From Streptomyces sp. Tu6071 (GTDB lineage: Bacteria > Actinomycetota > Actinomycetes > Streptomycetales > Streptomycetaceae): DNA of 64,000 nucleotides. The stretch covers positions 3,618,945-3,682,944 of the forward strand of contig NZ_CM001165.1 of the NCBI RefSeq assembly GCF_000213055.1, written 5' to 3'. Both the position numbers and the translations under genes were made by a program. Shown piece after piece: positions 35,166 through 44,166 of this stretch. Every line of letters starts with the position of its first letter. Within the stretch, counting starts at the first letter, position 1. Under the pieces are notes generated by a model. That model was given only the letters and a program-made list of their open reading frames with translations, searched no databases and was not told the origin of the DNA.

Positions 35166-35190
35166 CCCCCGCAGCGGTTACCCTCCCGCC

Positions 35191-35517
35191 ATGGACGGAT
35201 TCCGCGTCACCTACACGGTGGAGTGCGCCGAGTCGGCGGCGCTGCTCTCACCGGACCGCAGGGAGACCCTCGAACGGGGCCTCGCGGTCCTCGCCCGCAA
35301 CCCGTACCACCCGGCGACGGCCCCCATCGGCACGCACGAGGACAACCGGAAGGCGCAGGTGGCGCCAGGGGTCCTCATCGAATACGTGGTCGCGCACGCG
35401 GTGATGGTCGTCGTCGTCCTGACCGTCTTCGACGAGTCCCTGTACCTGCTGGCGGACGTACCGGGGCAGGTGGAGCGGGGAATGGAGGGGGACGCGGCAC
35501 TGGGGGGCGGGGGATGA
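35191..35517 (+). CDS. RelE/ParE-like toxin-fold protein, orphan
   Basis: The 108-residue product has the RelE-fold pattern: a beta start (FRVTYTVECAESAALL), helices with RRETLERGLAVLARNPYHP, and the strand pair QVAPGVLIEYVVAHAVMVVVVLTVFD. No antitoxin-like gene is adjacent. An inverted repeat, GGCGGGAG (35152-35159) with CTCCCGCC (35183-35190), ends just before the ATG and could occlude initiation or terminate the upstream transcript. Confidence 0.65.
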   Translation: MDGFRVTYTVECAESAALLSPDRRETLERGLAVLARNPYHPATAPIGTHEDNRKAQVAPGVLIEYVVAHAVMVVVVLTVFDESLYLLADVPGQVERGMEGDAALGGGG

Positions 35518-35613
35518 GGCCGTCCCGGTCAACGTCTGGGGTGCGCAAGACGAGTAGGGGTAGTTTTGTACTACTCTGACGCTCTCTGGTAGAACGTCCG
35601 CGAAAGGTGCGGC

Positions 35614-36171
35614 ATGAGCGAGGCAACGTCCGACTACGGTCGGGGCATCGACGCGGAGCAGGCGCTCAAGTACGCCATCCAGCATGTGGCGGGGGAACGC
35701 GCCGAGATCGTCGAAGGGGTCATCACGCCGGTGTCACCGACTTGGTCCCACGAGTCAGCCGCTGACGAGATCCGCGAGCAGATCTACGCCAAGGTGCGGG
35801 AGCTCAACTGCCGCATCGGGTCGGGAGATCTCGATCTGCCGGGCTCCGCCAACTGGTACATCCCCGACCTCGCGGTCGTACCTCGAGACGTCGCCAAGAG
35901 CGCTGACTCCCTCCTGCCCGACCAGACCCTCCTCGTCGTCGAAGTGACCTCCCCCTCCAACGCCGAGACCGACCGCGTGATCAAGCGCCGTCGCTACGCC
36001 GAGTACGGCGCTCCCCTGTACCTCCTGGTCGACCGCCAGGAACGCAGCACGACGCTGTTCTCGGAACCGGGCCCGCTCGGCTACACGCGCGTCGAGGGCC
36101 CCCACCCCTTCGGTACGCCTCTTCCCCTCCCGGCTCCCTTCGACCTCGTGCTGGAGACCGGCGAGCTGTGA
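35614..36171 (+). CDS. Uma2-family restriction-endonuclease-like protein
   Basis: The 185-residue protein has the PD-(D/E)xK core of the Uma2/DUF820 family: Glu34 in AEIVEGVI, PDLAVVP with Asp85, LVVEVTSPS with Glu110, and RRRYAEYGAPLYLLVD. These proteins are abundant in Streptomyces and mostly uncharacterised. ATG 35614 is fixed by the conserved start. A short inverted repeat (GTAG and CTAC arms around 35559-35573) lies in its upstream region. Confidence 0.9.
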   Translation: MSEATSDYGRGIDAEQALKYAIQHVAGERAEIVEGVITPVSPTWSHESAADEIREQIYAKVRELNCRIGSGDLDLPGSANWYIPDLAVVPRDVAKSADSLLPDQTLLVVEVTSPSNAETDRVIKRRRYAEYGAPLYLLVDRQERSTTLFSEPGPLGYTRVEGPHPFGTPLPLPAPFDLVLETGEL

Positions 36172-36195
36172 GGGCGCGGGCCCGTCGCCCGCACG

Positions 36196-36237
36196 ACGGA
36201 ACCGCCCGCGCCCCCTTGAGGGCGCGGGCGGTTCCGT
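36196..36237. terminator. Bidirectional hairpin after Uma2 gene
   Basis: A perfect 18-bp stem (36196-36213 with 36220-36237) with a CCTTGA loop lies between convergent genes ending at 36171 and 36249. Confidence 0.9.
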
Positions 36238-36248
36238 GTCGTTCCGCG

Positions 36249-36686
36249 TCAGTCCTTCGGGGTCAGGACGAAGACCGGGATCGGGCGGTCCGTCTTCTTC
36301 TGGTAGTCGGCGTAGTCCGGGAACGCCTCCACCGCGCGGTCCCACCACTCGGCCTTCTCCGCGCCCGTGACCTCGCGGGCCGTGTAGTCCTTGCGGGTCG
36401 GACCGTCCTGGAGTTCCACCTCGGGGTGGCCCTTGACGTTGTAGTACCAGACGGGGTGTTCGGGGGCGCCGCCCTTGGAGGCGACGACCGCGTACTGGCC
36501 GTTGTGCTCGACCCGCATCAGCGGCGTCTTGCGGATCTTGCCGCTCTTCGCGCCGAGCGTCGTCAGCAGGATGACGGGCATCCCGCGCATCTCCGTCCCG
36601 CGCGTCCCGCCGCTGCCCTCGTACTCCGCGACCTGCTCCCGTACCCACTTCTCCGGGCTCGGTTCGTACTCACCACTCAGAGGCAT
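36249..36686 (-). CDS. DDN-family F420-dependent oxidoreductase
   Basis: The 145-residue protein matches the deazaflavin-dependent nitroreductase (Ddn) family: [36 protein letters not shown] and [22 protein letters not shown]. It would use reduced F420 on a hydrophobic substrate. The start is ATG 36686 after AAAGGGTGG; upstream residues in the open frame are not conserved in style. Confidence 0.93.
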   Translation of the reverse strand: MPLSGEYEPSPEKWVREQVAEYEGSGGTRGTEMRGMPVILLTTLGAKSGKIRKTPLMRVEHNGQYAVVASKGGAPEHPVWYYNVKGHPEVELQDGPTRKDYTAREVTGAEKAEWWDRAVEAFPDYADYQKKTDRPIPVFVLTPKD

Positions 36687-36744
36687 CGCGTCCACCCTTT
36701 CGTGTCGGTGCCGACAATCTCTCACCACGCCCCGCGCCGCCAGG

Positions 36745-37965
36745 TCACCGCCGCTTGGCGAGTTCCTCGACGTCCCGGCGGAAGGCCCACCGCATCTCCG
36801 GTTCCATCGCGAACTTGAACAGCCGTTGCACGAGCGGCGTGCACAGCACCGTGATGACGGTCGCCGCGATGAGCGTCACGGCTATCTCGCCCACCGGGCT
36901 GTGCAGCCAGTCCGCCGCGTACCAGTCGCCGAAGCGCGAGCCCTTCGCGAGGAAGCCGTGCAGCAGGTAGCCGTACAGCGTCCCGGCGCCGAGGGCCGTG
37001 AACCACATGTGCCGGCGCGGCACCCACGCGAGGAAGCACGCGGTGAGCACGAGCGAGCAGCCGAAGAGCGCGAGCGTCATGACGACGCCGGTCCAGCCGG
37101 GCGCCCCGAGTTCCTGCGCGCTGTCGCGGTGGTAGAACCAGGCCGCGTTCATGCGCGGCGCCGCCCAGTAGGCGAAGAGCGCGCCGCCCGCGAGGACCGG
37201 CAGGGACAGGAGGCGGGCCTCGCGGCGGCGCACGAGCTGGAAGTGCTCGGGCTTGAGCTTGAGGCCGACGACGAAGAACGGCAGGAACTGAAGGACCCGC
37301 TGCATGTCGAGGTCGTCGCCGATGTCCGGCGAGATCGCCGCGAGGATCGCGATGGCGAGCGAGAGCGGCACCGGCCACCGCACGAGCTTCCAGATCGGTG
37401 TCGTCAGGCGCCACACGAAGAGCGCGATGAGGAACCAGGTCAGGTACCAGGGGTCGAGCAGGCTGAACGGGTAGTCCGGGTCGCCGCCCGCCGTGCGCTT
37501 CAGGAGCGTGTACGCGACCTCGAATATCACGTACGGGACCGCGACCCCGGTGATGAGGCGGCGCAGCCGGTCCGGGCGCATGTCGAAGCTGCGGGACATA
37601 GAGCCGGAGATGATGATGAACGCCGGCATGTGGAAGGTGTAGACGAAGATGTAGAGCGCGGAGGCGGCCCGGCTGTCCCCGCGCAGCGGCTCCCAGGCGT
37701 GACCCATCGCGACGAGGAGGATCGCGAGGTACTTCGCGTTGTCGAAGAAGGGGTCGCGCCGCTTGGCGGCCGGCTTCCCCCCGGTCCCCGCGGGCTTCGC
37801 CGCCGCTTCCCCGGGCGCCCGCACGCGCTTCAGTACGAGGGTGTCGCTGCCGGTACCCGTCGCGAGGGCGCCTCTCGCCCCCCGCTCCGCAGGCAGCGGT
37901 ACGCGCCCCTCGGACGACGGCTCCGTACCGCCCTCTGATCCGTGTCCGCGCGCGGACTCGTTCAC
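36745..37965 (-). CDS. Membrane acyltransferase family 3 protein
   Basis: The 406-residue protein has a charged N-terminal tail of about 70 residues, then ten hydrophobic segments with the family motifs [20 protein letters not shown] (catalytic His region), [13 protein letters not shown] and [11 protein letters not shown]. Such enzymes O-acylate sugars, lipids or antibiotics. GTG 37965 is the annotated start; the tail is low-complexity, so a later start is possible. Confidence 0.87.
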   Translation of the reverse strand: MNESARGHGSEGGTEPSSEGRVPLPAERGARGALATGTGSDTLVLKRVRAPGEAAAKPAGTGGKPAAKRRDPFFDNAKYLAILLVAMGHAWEPLRGDSRAASALYIFVYTFHMPAFIIISGSMSRSFDMRPDRLRRLITGVAVPYVIFEVAYTLLKRTAGGDPDYPFSLLDPWYLTWFLIALFVWRLTTPIWKLVRWPVPLSLAIAILAAISPDIGDDLDMQRVLQFLPFFVVGLKLKPEHFQLVRRREARLLSLPVLAGGALFAYWAAPRMNAAWFYHRDSAQELGAPGWTGVVMTLALFGCSLVLTACFLAWVPRRHMWFTALGAGTLYGYLLHGFLAKGSRFGDWYAADWLHSPVGEIAVTLIAATVITVLCTPLVQRLFKFAMEPEMRWAFRRDVEELAKRR

Positions 37966-38221
37966 AATCCCTCCCCGATGGAACGCCGACGGGTCGGTAC
38001 GCGTCTCACCAGAAATGCGGGAAGTATGTCGGTGGAAGGCATCAGCGGCAGCGTAGTGGCCCCCACCGCACCGGGCACAAGGCCGCCGGGTGTGGCTTGT
38101 CCCACCCTGGAGGCGATGCGTCCGGTTTCGGCCGCGTACTTCTCTCAGCGCCTTCTCAGGGCCCTCACAAACTCGGTACGGGAACGGCCCCGGGCCACCG
38201 GCGGGCGGGCGAGCCGCGCCC

Positions 38222-39241
38222 TCAGCCCGCCGCCGCCGGGCCCACCAGCTCCGTCAGCACGTCCTCCATCGTCACGAAGCCGCGTACCCGCCCCTCCTCG
38301 CCCGTCACGGCCGCGAGGTGGCTGTCGTCGGTGCGCAGCGCGGTGAGCGTGTCGTCGAGCGGGGTGTCGATGCGGACGCGCGTGAGGGGGTGGTAGGCGG
38401 CGCGCGGAAATGGCTTGTCCCGCTCGGTGACGCCGAGCGTGTCCTTGATGTGGAGGTAGCCGAGGAGCGCGCCGCCCTCGCCGGTCACCGGCAGCCGCGA
38501 GAAGCCGGACTCGGCGGCGACGCGTTCGAGGCGGGCCGGGGTGACCGTGCTGTCGACCGTGACGAGCGTCGCGCCGGGCTTGATGATCTCGCCGACGGGA
38601 CGGGTGCCGAGTTCGAGCGCGTCGCGCAGCCGGTCGCGGTCGGCCTCGCTGAGCAGCCCCGCCTCGCTGCTGTCCTCGACCATGCGGGCGAGCTGGTCGT
38701 CGGTGAAGACGGACTCGACCTCGTCCTTCGGCTCGACGCGCAGCAGCCGCAGGAGGTGGTTGGCGAGGCTGTTGATGCCGAACACGAGGGGTTTGAGGAG
38801 GCGGGTGAGCGCGACGAGCGGCGGGCCGAGGAGGAGCGCGGTGCGCACGGGTTCGGCGAGCGCGATGTTCTTCGGGACCATCTCGCCGATGAGCATGTGC
38901 AGGTACGTGGCGAGCGTCAGCGCGATGACGAAGGAGAGCGGGTGCACGAGGCCGTGCGGGATGCTGACCGCCTCGAAGACCGGCTCCAGGAGGTGCGCGA
39001 TCGCGGGTTCGGCGACGGCGCCGAGGACGAGCGAGGAGACGGTGATGCCGAGCTGCGCGGTCGCGAGCATCGCGGAGATGTGCTCAAGTGCCTTGATGGT
39101 GCTGGCCGCCCGCTTGTCCCCGGCCTGCGCGAGCGGTTCGATCTGGCTGCGGCGCACGGAGATGAGCGAGAACTCGCCGCCGACGAAGAAGGCGTTGGTG
39201 AAGAGCGTGAGCAGCCCGACGAGAAGCTGAACGGCGGTCAT
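38222..39241 (-). CDS. CNNM/CorC-type transporter (hemolysin-III-like), short form
   Basis: The 339-residue protein has an N-terminal CNNM (DUF21) membrane domain with the TM segments LLVGLLTLFTNAFFVGGEFS and LGITVSSLVLGAV, then a tandem CBS pair (RPVGEIIKPGATLVTVD; SGFSRLPVTGEGGALLGYL; VRGFVTMEDVL) and lacks the C-terminal CorC_HlyC domain. Family members mediate Mg2+/Co2+ efflux. ATG 39241 overlaps the stop of a 46-codon ORF (ATGA). Confidence 0.88.
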   Translation of the reverse strand: MTAVQLLVGLLTLFTNAFFVGGEFSLISVRRSQIEPLAQAGDKRAASTIKALEHISAMLATAQLGITVSSLVLGAVAEPAIAHLLEPVFEAVSIPHGLVHPLSFVIALTLATYLHMLIGEMVPKNIALAEPVRTALLLGPPLVALTRLLKPLVFGINSLANHLLRLLRVEPKDEVESVFTDDQLARMVEDSSEAGLLSEADRDRLRDALELGTRPVGEIIKPGATLVTVDSTVTPARLERVAAESGFSRLPVTGEGGALLGYLHIKDTLGVTERDKPFPRAAYHPLTRVRIDTPLDDTLTALRTDDSHLAAVTGEEGRVRGFVTMEDVLTELVGPAAAG

Positions 39242-39378
39242 CGGGCGTCCTCCCGGCCGGTACGGATACGGGTGCGGCTAAGGGGGCGGGTGCGGGTAAG
39301 GCGGCGGGTGCGCGGGCCTTGAGCGCCCGTCGCGGCAGTGCTTCGGGCGCCCGTCGCGGCGGTGCCTCGCGTGCTCAT
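39238..39378 (-). CDS. 46-codon bridging ORF between two CNNM genes
   Basis: ATG 39378 overlaps the stop of the upstream CNNM gene (ATGA at 39375-39378) and its own stop overlaps the start of the downstream one (ATGA at 39238-39241). The Thr/Arg/Ala-rich peptide begins MSTRGTAATGARSTAATG and has no domain. It is best seen as a translational bridge keeping ribosomes on the message; a functional peptide is not supported. Confidence 0.45.
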   Translation of the reverse strand: MSTRGTAATGARSTAATGAQGPRTRRLTRTRPLSRTRIRTGREDAR

Positions 39379-40736
39379 CGGCCGTCCTCCTCGACGTGGG
39401 CCGCGTCGTCCTCGGCCGGTTTCACGACCCGTACGCGCTCGGCTCGGTGGTGCTCCACCGACAGGACCGTGAACTCCCAGCCCTGGGCCGTCGCGTCGAG
39501 TTCGCCGAGTTCCACGACGTCCCCGGCCTCCGGGATGCGCCCGAGGCGGGTCGCGAGGAGCCCCGCGACCGTCTCGTAGGGGCCCTCGGGGGCGTCGAGG
39601 CCGATGAGGCGGAGCTGGTCGAGGCGCAGCGAGCCGTCCGCCTCCCACGTCTCGCGGCCGTCGGTGCTCGGCGCGCCGGGCACGAGGTCCTCGGTCTCCT
39701 CGGGGTCGTGCTCGTCGCGCACCTCGCCGACGACCTCCTCGACGATGTCCTCGACCGTGACGACGCCCGCCGTGCCCCCGTACTCGTCGATGACGACGGC
39801 CATCGTGCGCGCGGCGCGCATGCGGGCGAGGAGGGTGTCGGCGGGGAGCGAGTCGGGGACGAGGAGCGGGGGCGTGGCGAGGTCGGTGACGCGGGTCCGG
39901 GCGCGCGCGGCCGGTTCGAGGGCGAGGACGTCGCGGATGTGGACGGTGCCGGTGACCTCGTCCAGGTGCTCGCGGTAGACGGGGAAGCGGGAGAGCCCGG
40001 TCGCGTGCGCGAGGTTCGCGGCGTCGAGCGCGCTCGCGCCCTCGGCGAGGGCCTGGACCTCGACGCGCGGGGTCATGACGTTCTCGGCGGTGAGGTCGTT
40101 GAGGTGCAGCGTACGGATGAACAGCTCGGCCGAGTCCGGTTCGAGCGCGCCCTCGGCGGCGGAGTGCCGGGCCAGCGCGACGAGTTCCTCGGGGCCGCGC
40201 ACGGAGGCGAGTTCCTCGGTCGGTTCGAGCCCGAGGCGCCGCACGAAAAAGTTCGCCGTCGCGTTGAGGCTGTGGATGAAGAAGCCGAAGAAGGCCGAGA
40301 AGCGGCGGTGCGGGCCCGCGACGGCGCGGGCGACGGTCACGGGCCGGGAGATCGCCCAGTTTTTCGGGACGAGTTCGCCGATGACCATGAGGACGACGGT
40401 GGAGACGCCGACGCCGAGGATCGAGCCGATCGTCGAGGTGGCGCCGCGCGGCAGGCCGATCGCGGAGAGCGGGCCGTGGAGGAGTTCGGTGACGGCGGGT
40501 TCGGCGAGCATCCCGATGACCAGGGAGGTCACGGTGATGCCGAGCTGGGCGCCGGAGAGCTGGAAGGTGAGGGAGCGGACGGCGGCGAGCGCGCCCTCGG
40601 CGCCGCGCTCGCCCGCGTCCACGGCGCGCTCCAGGTCGGAGCGTTCGACGGTGGTGAGGGAGAACTCGGCGGCGACGAAGAGCGCGCAGGCGAGGGTGAG
40701 AAGGGCGGCGACGAGGAGCTGGACGACGGCGATCAC
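39375..40736 (-). CDS. CNNM/CorC-type transporter with CBS and CorC_HlyC domains
   Basis: The 453-residue protein has three or four membrane segments (CALFVAAEFSLTTVERS; LGITVTSLVIGML; VVLMVIGELVPKNWA), a CBS pair (AENVMTPRVEVQALAEG; VIDEYGGTAGVVTVEDIVEEVVG) and a C-terminal CorC_HlyC domain (RLDQLRLIGLDAP, LLATRLGRIPEAGD). It is the full-length paralogue of the downstream gene and the first member of the coupled set. GTG 40736 begins MIAVVQLL. Confidence 0.9.
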   Translation of the reverse strand: MIAVVQLLVAALLTLACALFVAAEFSLTTVERSDLERAVDAGERGAEGALAAVRSLTFQLSGAQLGITVTSLVIGMLAEPAVTELLHGPLSAIGLPRGATSTIGSILGVGVSTVVLMVIGELVPKNWAISRPVTVARAVAGPHRRFSAFFGFFIHSLNATANFFVRRLGLEPTEELASVRGPEELVALARHSAAEGALEPDSAELFIRTLHLNDLTAENVMTPRVEVQALAEGASALDAANLAHATGLSRFPVYREHLDEVTGTVHIRDVLALEPAARARTRVTDLATPPLLVPDSLPADTLLARMRAARTMAVVIDEYGGTAGVVTVEDIVEEVVGEVRDEHDPEETEDLVPGAPSTDGRETWEADGSLRLDQLRLIGLDAPEGPYETVAGLLATRLGRIPEAGDVVELGELDATAQGWEFTVLSVEHHRAERVRVVKPAEDDAAHVEEDGR

Positions 40737-41052
40737 GCGGTCACCGGCCGGGGGTGAGCGGGCAGGGCGCGGGCGGTGCGCGGGGCGCGGGCGGCTCGCG
40801 GGGGTTCACCCATCGGTCCTCGGGTTCCTTTCCTCGGGGCACAGGGAGCGGGGTGTGGGGCCCGGCGTGCTGCCGGGCCCCACGGGGGTTCCGCGACTCT
40901 ACGACTGTCCCGGCGATCGTGCTCTACACGGGTGTCGTAGCAAGCGGTCGGCCGCGCGACCGTCCGGCGGGTGGACGGACCGCCCGCCCGGCCGCTCGGC
41001 GGGACGGCGGACCGCAGCCCGGCCGTCCGGCGGGGACGACCGGTCGGCCTGC
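40737..41052. other. Spacer before the CNNM operon with a hairpin
   Basis: These 316 bp carry no gene. They hold a 12-bp hairpin (40855-40883), an AT-richer candidate promoter stretch around 40895-40940, and a GC-rich tail with repeated CCGTCCGGCGGG blocks at 40965-41035. Confidence 0.5.
40855..40883 (-). terminator. Hairpin after alcohol dehydrogenase gene
   Basis: A perfect 12-bp stem (40855-40866 with 40872-40883) with a GTGCT loop lies 170 bp past the alcohol dehydrogenase stop. Confidence 0.7.
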
Positions 41053-42108
41053 TCAGCCGTTCGGCAGGATGACCGCGCGGCCCTGGACCTTCCCGTCGTG
41101 CAGCCGCTCGTACGCCTGGGGGGCCTCGTCGAGCGCGTAGGTCTCGATGTGGACGTCGACCGCCCCGGCGCGCGCGAGGTCGAAGGTCTCGCCCATCTCG
41201 GAGCGGCTGCCCCAGTACGGGGAGGTCACGACGGTCTCGTACGCCTGGAGCCCGAAGCCGACCTCCAGGCTGCCGCCGCCGATGCCGACGATCGTGACGT
41301 CGCCCTCGATCATGGCGCAGGCGCCGGACGCCTTGACGGTCGGCGGGACGCCGACGAAGTCGAAGACGGCCTCGGCGCCCCGGCCCCCGGGGGTGAGCTT
41401 GCGGACGTTCTCGACGGCGTTCTCGTCGGAGAGCACGGCCTCGTGCGCGCCGACCTCCTTGGCGAGGCGCAGCTTCTCGTCGTTGACGTCGAGCGCGATG
41501 ACGCGGGCGGGGGTCAGGGCGCGCAGGAGCTGGATGCCGACGTGCCCGAGGCCGCCGGTGCCGAAGACGACGGCGGTCGAGCCGGGCACGAGCTTGGGCA
41601 GCGAGCGCTTGATGGCGTGGTACGGGGTGAGCCCCGCGTCCGTAAGCGGCACCGTCCTGACCGGGTCGAGGTCGCCGAGCGGCATGAGGTGCCGGGCGTC
41701 GTCCACGATCATGTACTCGGCGATCGCGCCGGGGTTGCCGAGTCCGGGCGGGTAGATGCCGAGGCGGGCCGCTTCGAGGCAGTAGTTCTCCTTGCCCTGC
41801 TGGCACTTGGAGCAGCGCCCGCAGCCCCACGGCCCGTACACCGCGACGGACTCGCCGACGGCGACGTTGCGCACGCCCTCGCCGAGCTTGTCGACGACGC
41901 CCGCGCCCTCGTGGCCGAGGGTGAGCGGGAGCGGGAACGTGAGCTGCTCGGCGCTCCAGCTCATGACGGCGATGTCGGAGTGGCAGACCCCCGCCGCCGT
42001 GACCTTGAGCCGGATCTCGCCGGGCTTCGGCTCGGGCTTCTCGATCTCGACGACCTCGGGTGCGGCGCCGACGGTGCGGTACTGGACTGCCTTCATCGTC
42101 TCTGCCAT
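41053..42108 (-). CDS. Zinc-dependent NAD(P) alcohol dehydrogenase
   Basis: The 351-residue protein has the catalytic zinc ligands C42 and GHE (66-68) plus the structural zinc cysteines C96, C99, C102 and C110 (YGPWGCGRCSKC), and a Rossmann motif FGTGGLGHVGIQLLR. The central motif DAGLTPYHAIK and the C-terminal GRAVILPNG fit the NAD(P)-dependent alcohol dehydrogenase subgroup. ATG 42108 follows AAGGAG. It probably oxidises primary or aromatic alcohols. Confidence 0.92.
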   Translation of the reverse strand: MAETMKAVQYRTVGAAPEVVEIEKPEPKPGEIRLKVTAAGVCHSDIAVMSWSAEQLTFPLPLTLGHEGAGVVDKLGEGVRNVAVGESVAVYGPWGCGRCSKCQQGKENYCLEAARLGIYPPGLGNPGAIAEYMIVDDARHLMPLGDLDPVRTVPLTDAGLTPYHAIKRSLPKLVPGSTAVVFGTGGLGHVGIQLLRALTPARVIALDVNDEKLRLAKEVGAHEAVLSDENAVENVRKLTPGGRGAEAVFDFVGVPPTVKASGACAMIEGDVTIVGIGGGSLEVGFGLQAYETVVTSPYWGSRSEMGETFDLARAGAVDVHIETYALDEAPQAYERLHDGKVQGRAVILPNG

Positions 42109-42122
42109 GAGGGACTCCTTCA

Positions 42123-43469
42123 CTACGGGGTGCGGTCCGCTCCTACGGGGTGCGGTCCGCCGGTGGGGGGGCCGGCCCCGGGTGGGGGGCGGTCCGCCGG
42201 TGGTGCGGGGGACGGCGCGGGGGCCGGTCCGGTACGGGTACGGGTGCGGGCGGGCGGCTCGCGCGGCCAGTCGCTCCCGCCCGCGCGGCGCACGGCGAGG
42301 ATCGTGGTGTCGTCGGTGAGCCGCCCGCCCGTGTGGCGCAGCACCTCGTCCCGGACGACTTCGACGAGCCGCACCGGCCGCACGAGTTCCGCGTCGGCGG
42401 CGACGCGGGCGCCGATCCGCTCCACGAGCGGGAAGAACTCGCCCGCGCGGTCGCGGGCCTCGGTCACCCCGTCCGTCACGAGCAACAGCGTCTCGTCGGC
42501 GGCGACGCGGAAGCGCCGCACGGCGAAGACGGTGCGCACGAGGGCGCTGAGGCCGAGCGGGAGCACGGGGACGGTCTCGATCTCGCGCACCCCGCGCGGG
42601 CTCACGGCGAGCGGCATCTCGTGCCCGAAGTCGACCATCTCCATCTCGTAGGGGGTGGGGCGCGGGAACTGCGAGGGGTCGGCCTGGGCGATCTCGTCGA
42701 GCGGGTCGGCGTCGTGGCCGGACATCGGCGGGAAGCCGAGCAGCGCGGCGGTCGCGAAGCGGTCCTCCTCGGCGGCCAGGCCCATGACGGCGCTGTACGC
42801 CTGGTAACGGCGCATCCGGGTCTCCAGCCGGTCGGCGACCACCGCGAGGTCGGCGGCGTGGTAGCCCCACTCGCGGAAGCAGCCGAGGACGGCGGCGGCG
42901 GCCGTGACGGCCTGGAGGCCCTTGCCCTGGACGTCGCCGAGGATCACCCGGGTGCCGTACCGGGAGGGCTGGATGTCGTAGAAGTCGCCGCCGACGCGCG
43001 CGGTGGTGTCGGCCGGGAGGTAGATCGCGGCCTGTTCCATGCCCGCCCAGTGCGGGGGCAGCGGGCGCAGCACGGTGGAACGGGTCGTCTCCGCGACGTC
43101 CTGGAGGTGGCCCACGTACCGCCCGGCCCGCAGCCGCAGCACGCAGGTGGCGACGGCGACGGCGCCGCCGCCCACGACGAGGACGAAGTCCGGCCAGCCG
43201 GTGCGGTACTGCTCCGACCAGGCCAGGTTCATGAGCACGTACACGGCGCAGGAGACGACGGCGAAGAGGGTGGTCGTCCACACGCCGCAGAGTGCCGCCG
43301 CGATGCCGGGGACGACGATGATCCACGTGATCATCCGGTAGCCGCCGCCGGTGTTCCAGTCCAGGCCGACGACGAGCACGAGCAGCGCGGCGGGCACGAG
43401 CCAGGCGACGCGGTGCCCGCGCAGCCGCAGCGGCTCCCCGCCCCACATGCGGGACGTGAGGGGTCGCAT
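42123..43469 (-). CDS. Membrane SpoIIE-type PP2C phosphatase (ATPase-less)
   Basis: The 448-residue protein has four likely membrane segments in the first 130 residues (AWLVPAALLVLVVGLDW; AALCGVWTTTLFAVVSCAVY; FVLVVGGGAVAVATCVL), a linker, then the PP2C/SpoIIE domain with VGGDFYDIQ, LGDVQGKGL and LLVTDGVTEARD. It lacks the HATPase domain found in the 26.2-kb paralogue. ATG 43469 is preferred because upstream codons are low-complexity. Its 3' end is Pro-rich and lies 15 bp before the alcohol dehydrogenase start. Confidence 0.88.
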   Translation of the reverse strand: MRPLTSRMWGGEPLRLRGHRVAWLVPAALLVLVVGLDWNTGGGYRMITWIIVVPGIAAALCGVWTTTLFAVVSCAVYVLMNLAWSEQYRTGWPDFVLVVGGGAVAVATCVLRLRAGRYVGHLQDVAETTRSTVLRPLPPHWAGMEQAAIYLPADTTARVGGDFYDIQPSRYGTRVILGDVQGKGLQAVTAAAAVLGCFREWGYHAADLAVVADRLETRMRRYQAYSAVMGLAAEEDRFATAALLGFPPMSGHDADPLDEIAQADPSQFPRPTPYEMEMVDFGHEMPLAVSPRGVREIETVPVLPLGLSALVRTVFAVRRFRVAADETLLLVTDGVTEARDRAGEFFPLVERIGARVAADAELVRPVRLVEVVRDEVLRHTGGRLTDDTTILAVRRAGGSDWPREPPARTRTRTGPAPAPSPAPPADRPPPGAGPPTGGPHPVGADRTP

Positions 43470-43713
43470 CGCCGGGCGAGAACTCACCCGCCCAGCGAAA
43501 CACGGGCGGCAGGGGGGCGCCACGGGAGCGGAGCGGGGCGGCGGGGGGCGGTCCGGGAGCGAGGGGCGGGGGCGGCGACGGAGCGGGCCGGGGGACGGCG
43601 ACGGGGGCGGACCGGGGGTGGCGAGGGGGGCGGGCCCGTACCGCTCCCGGCTCCGGTTGCCGCCCCGTACCGGAGGAGGACTCTGGAGACAAAGGACCGC
43701 AAAGGAGACAGCC

Positions 43714-44151
43714 ATGGCTCACGCCGCCGCCCCCGCCACCGCTCCGAAGCCTCCCGCCCCGGCTCAGCGCCACCGCCCGGCCCGCAGGATCACGGCGATC
43801 ACGGCGAGCAATGTCTTCTGGCTCGCGGCCGGGTACGGGCTCTGGGCCTCGGTGACCACGCGCCACGAGCACAGGATGACGGGCTGGAACGTCCTCTACG
43901 GGTGCGTCGCCGGGATCGTCTTCGGCCTCGTGTACCTCGCCCTGCGGCAGGTCACCCCGGCGATCCCGCGCGTGCGCCGCGCGCTCGTGTGGGCCGTCTT
44001 CTGGGGCGGCTCGATCGGCTACCTGCACAGCCTGTCGAACCCGACCATCCTGTGGTCGGTCTTCCTCGGCCTGATCCTCGCGGCGAGCGCGTTCCTCATG
44101 GCCTTCTACCACTTCTACACACGCGAGGTCCCGACGGACGCCCACCTCTGA
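43714..44151 (+). CDS. Small tetra-helix membrane protein of unknown function
   Basis: The 145-residue product has four hydrophobic segments (about 32-50, 63-80, 92-108 and 112-130) and a basic Pro-rich N-terminus; it ends with FYHFYTREVPTDAHL. I do not recognise a family. ATG 43714 follows AAAGGAG. It is divergent from the PP2C gene. Confidence 0.75.
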   Translation: MAHAAAPATAPKPPAPAQRHRPARRITAITASNVFWLAAGYGLWASVTTRHEHRMTGWNVLYGCVAGIVFGLVYLALRQVTPAIPRVRRALVWAVFWGGSIGYLHSLSNPTILWSVFLGLILAASAFLMAFYHFYTREVPTDAHL

Positions 44152-44166
44152 GGGGCCCCGCCCGGC

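Noticed and set aside
43320..43340. CCACGTG-containing near-palindrome as another parS
   Set aside because: It lies inside the PP2C membrane-domain coding region and lacks the GTTTC/GAAAC arms.
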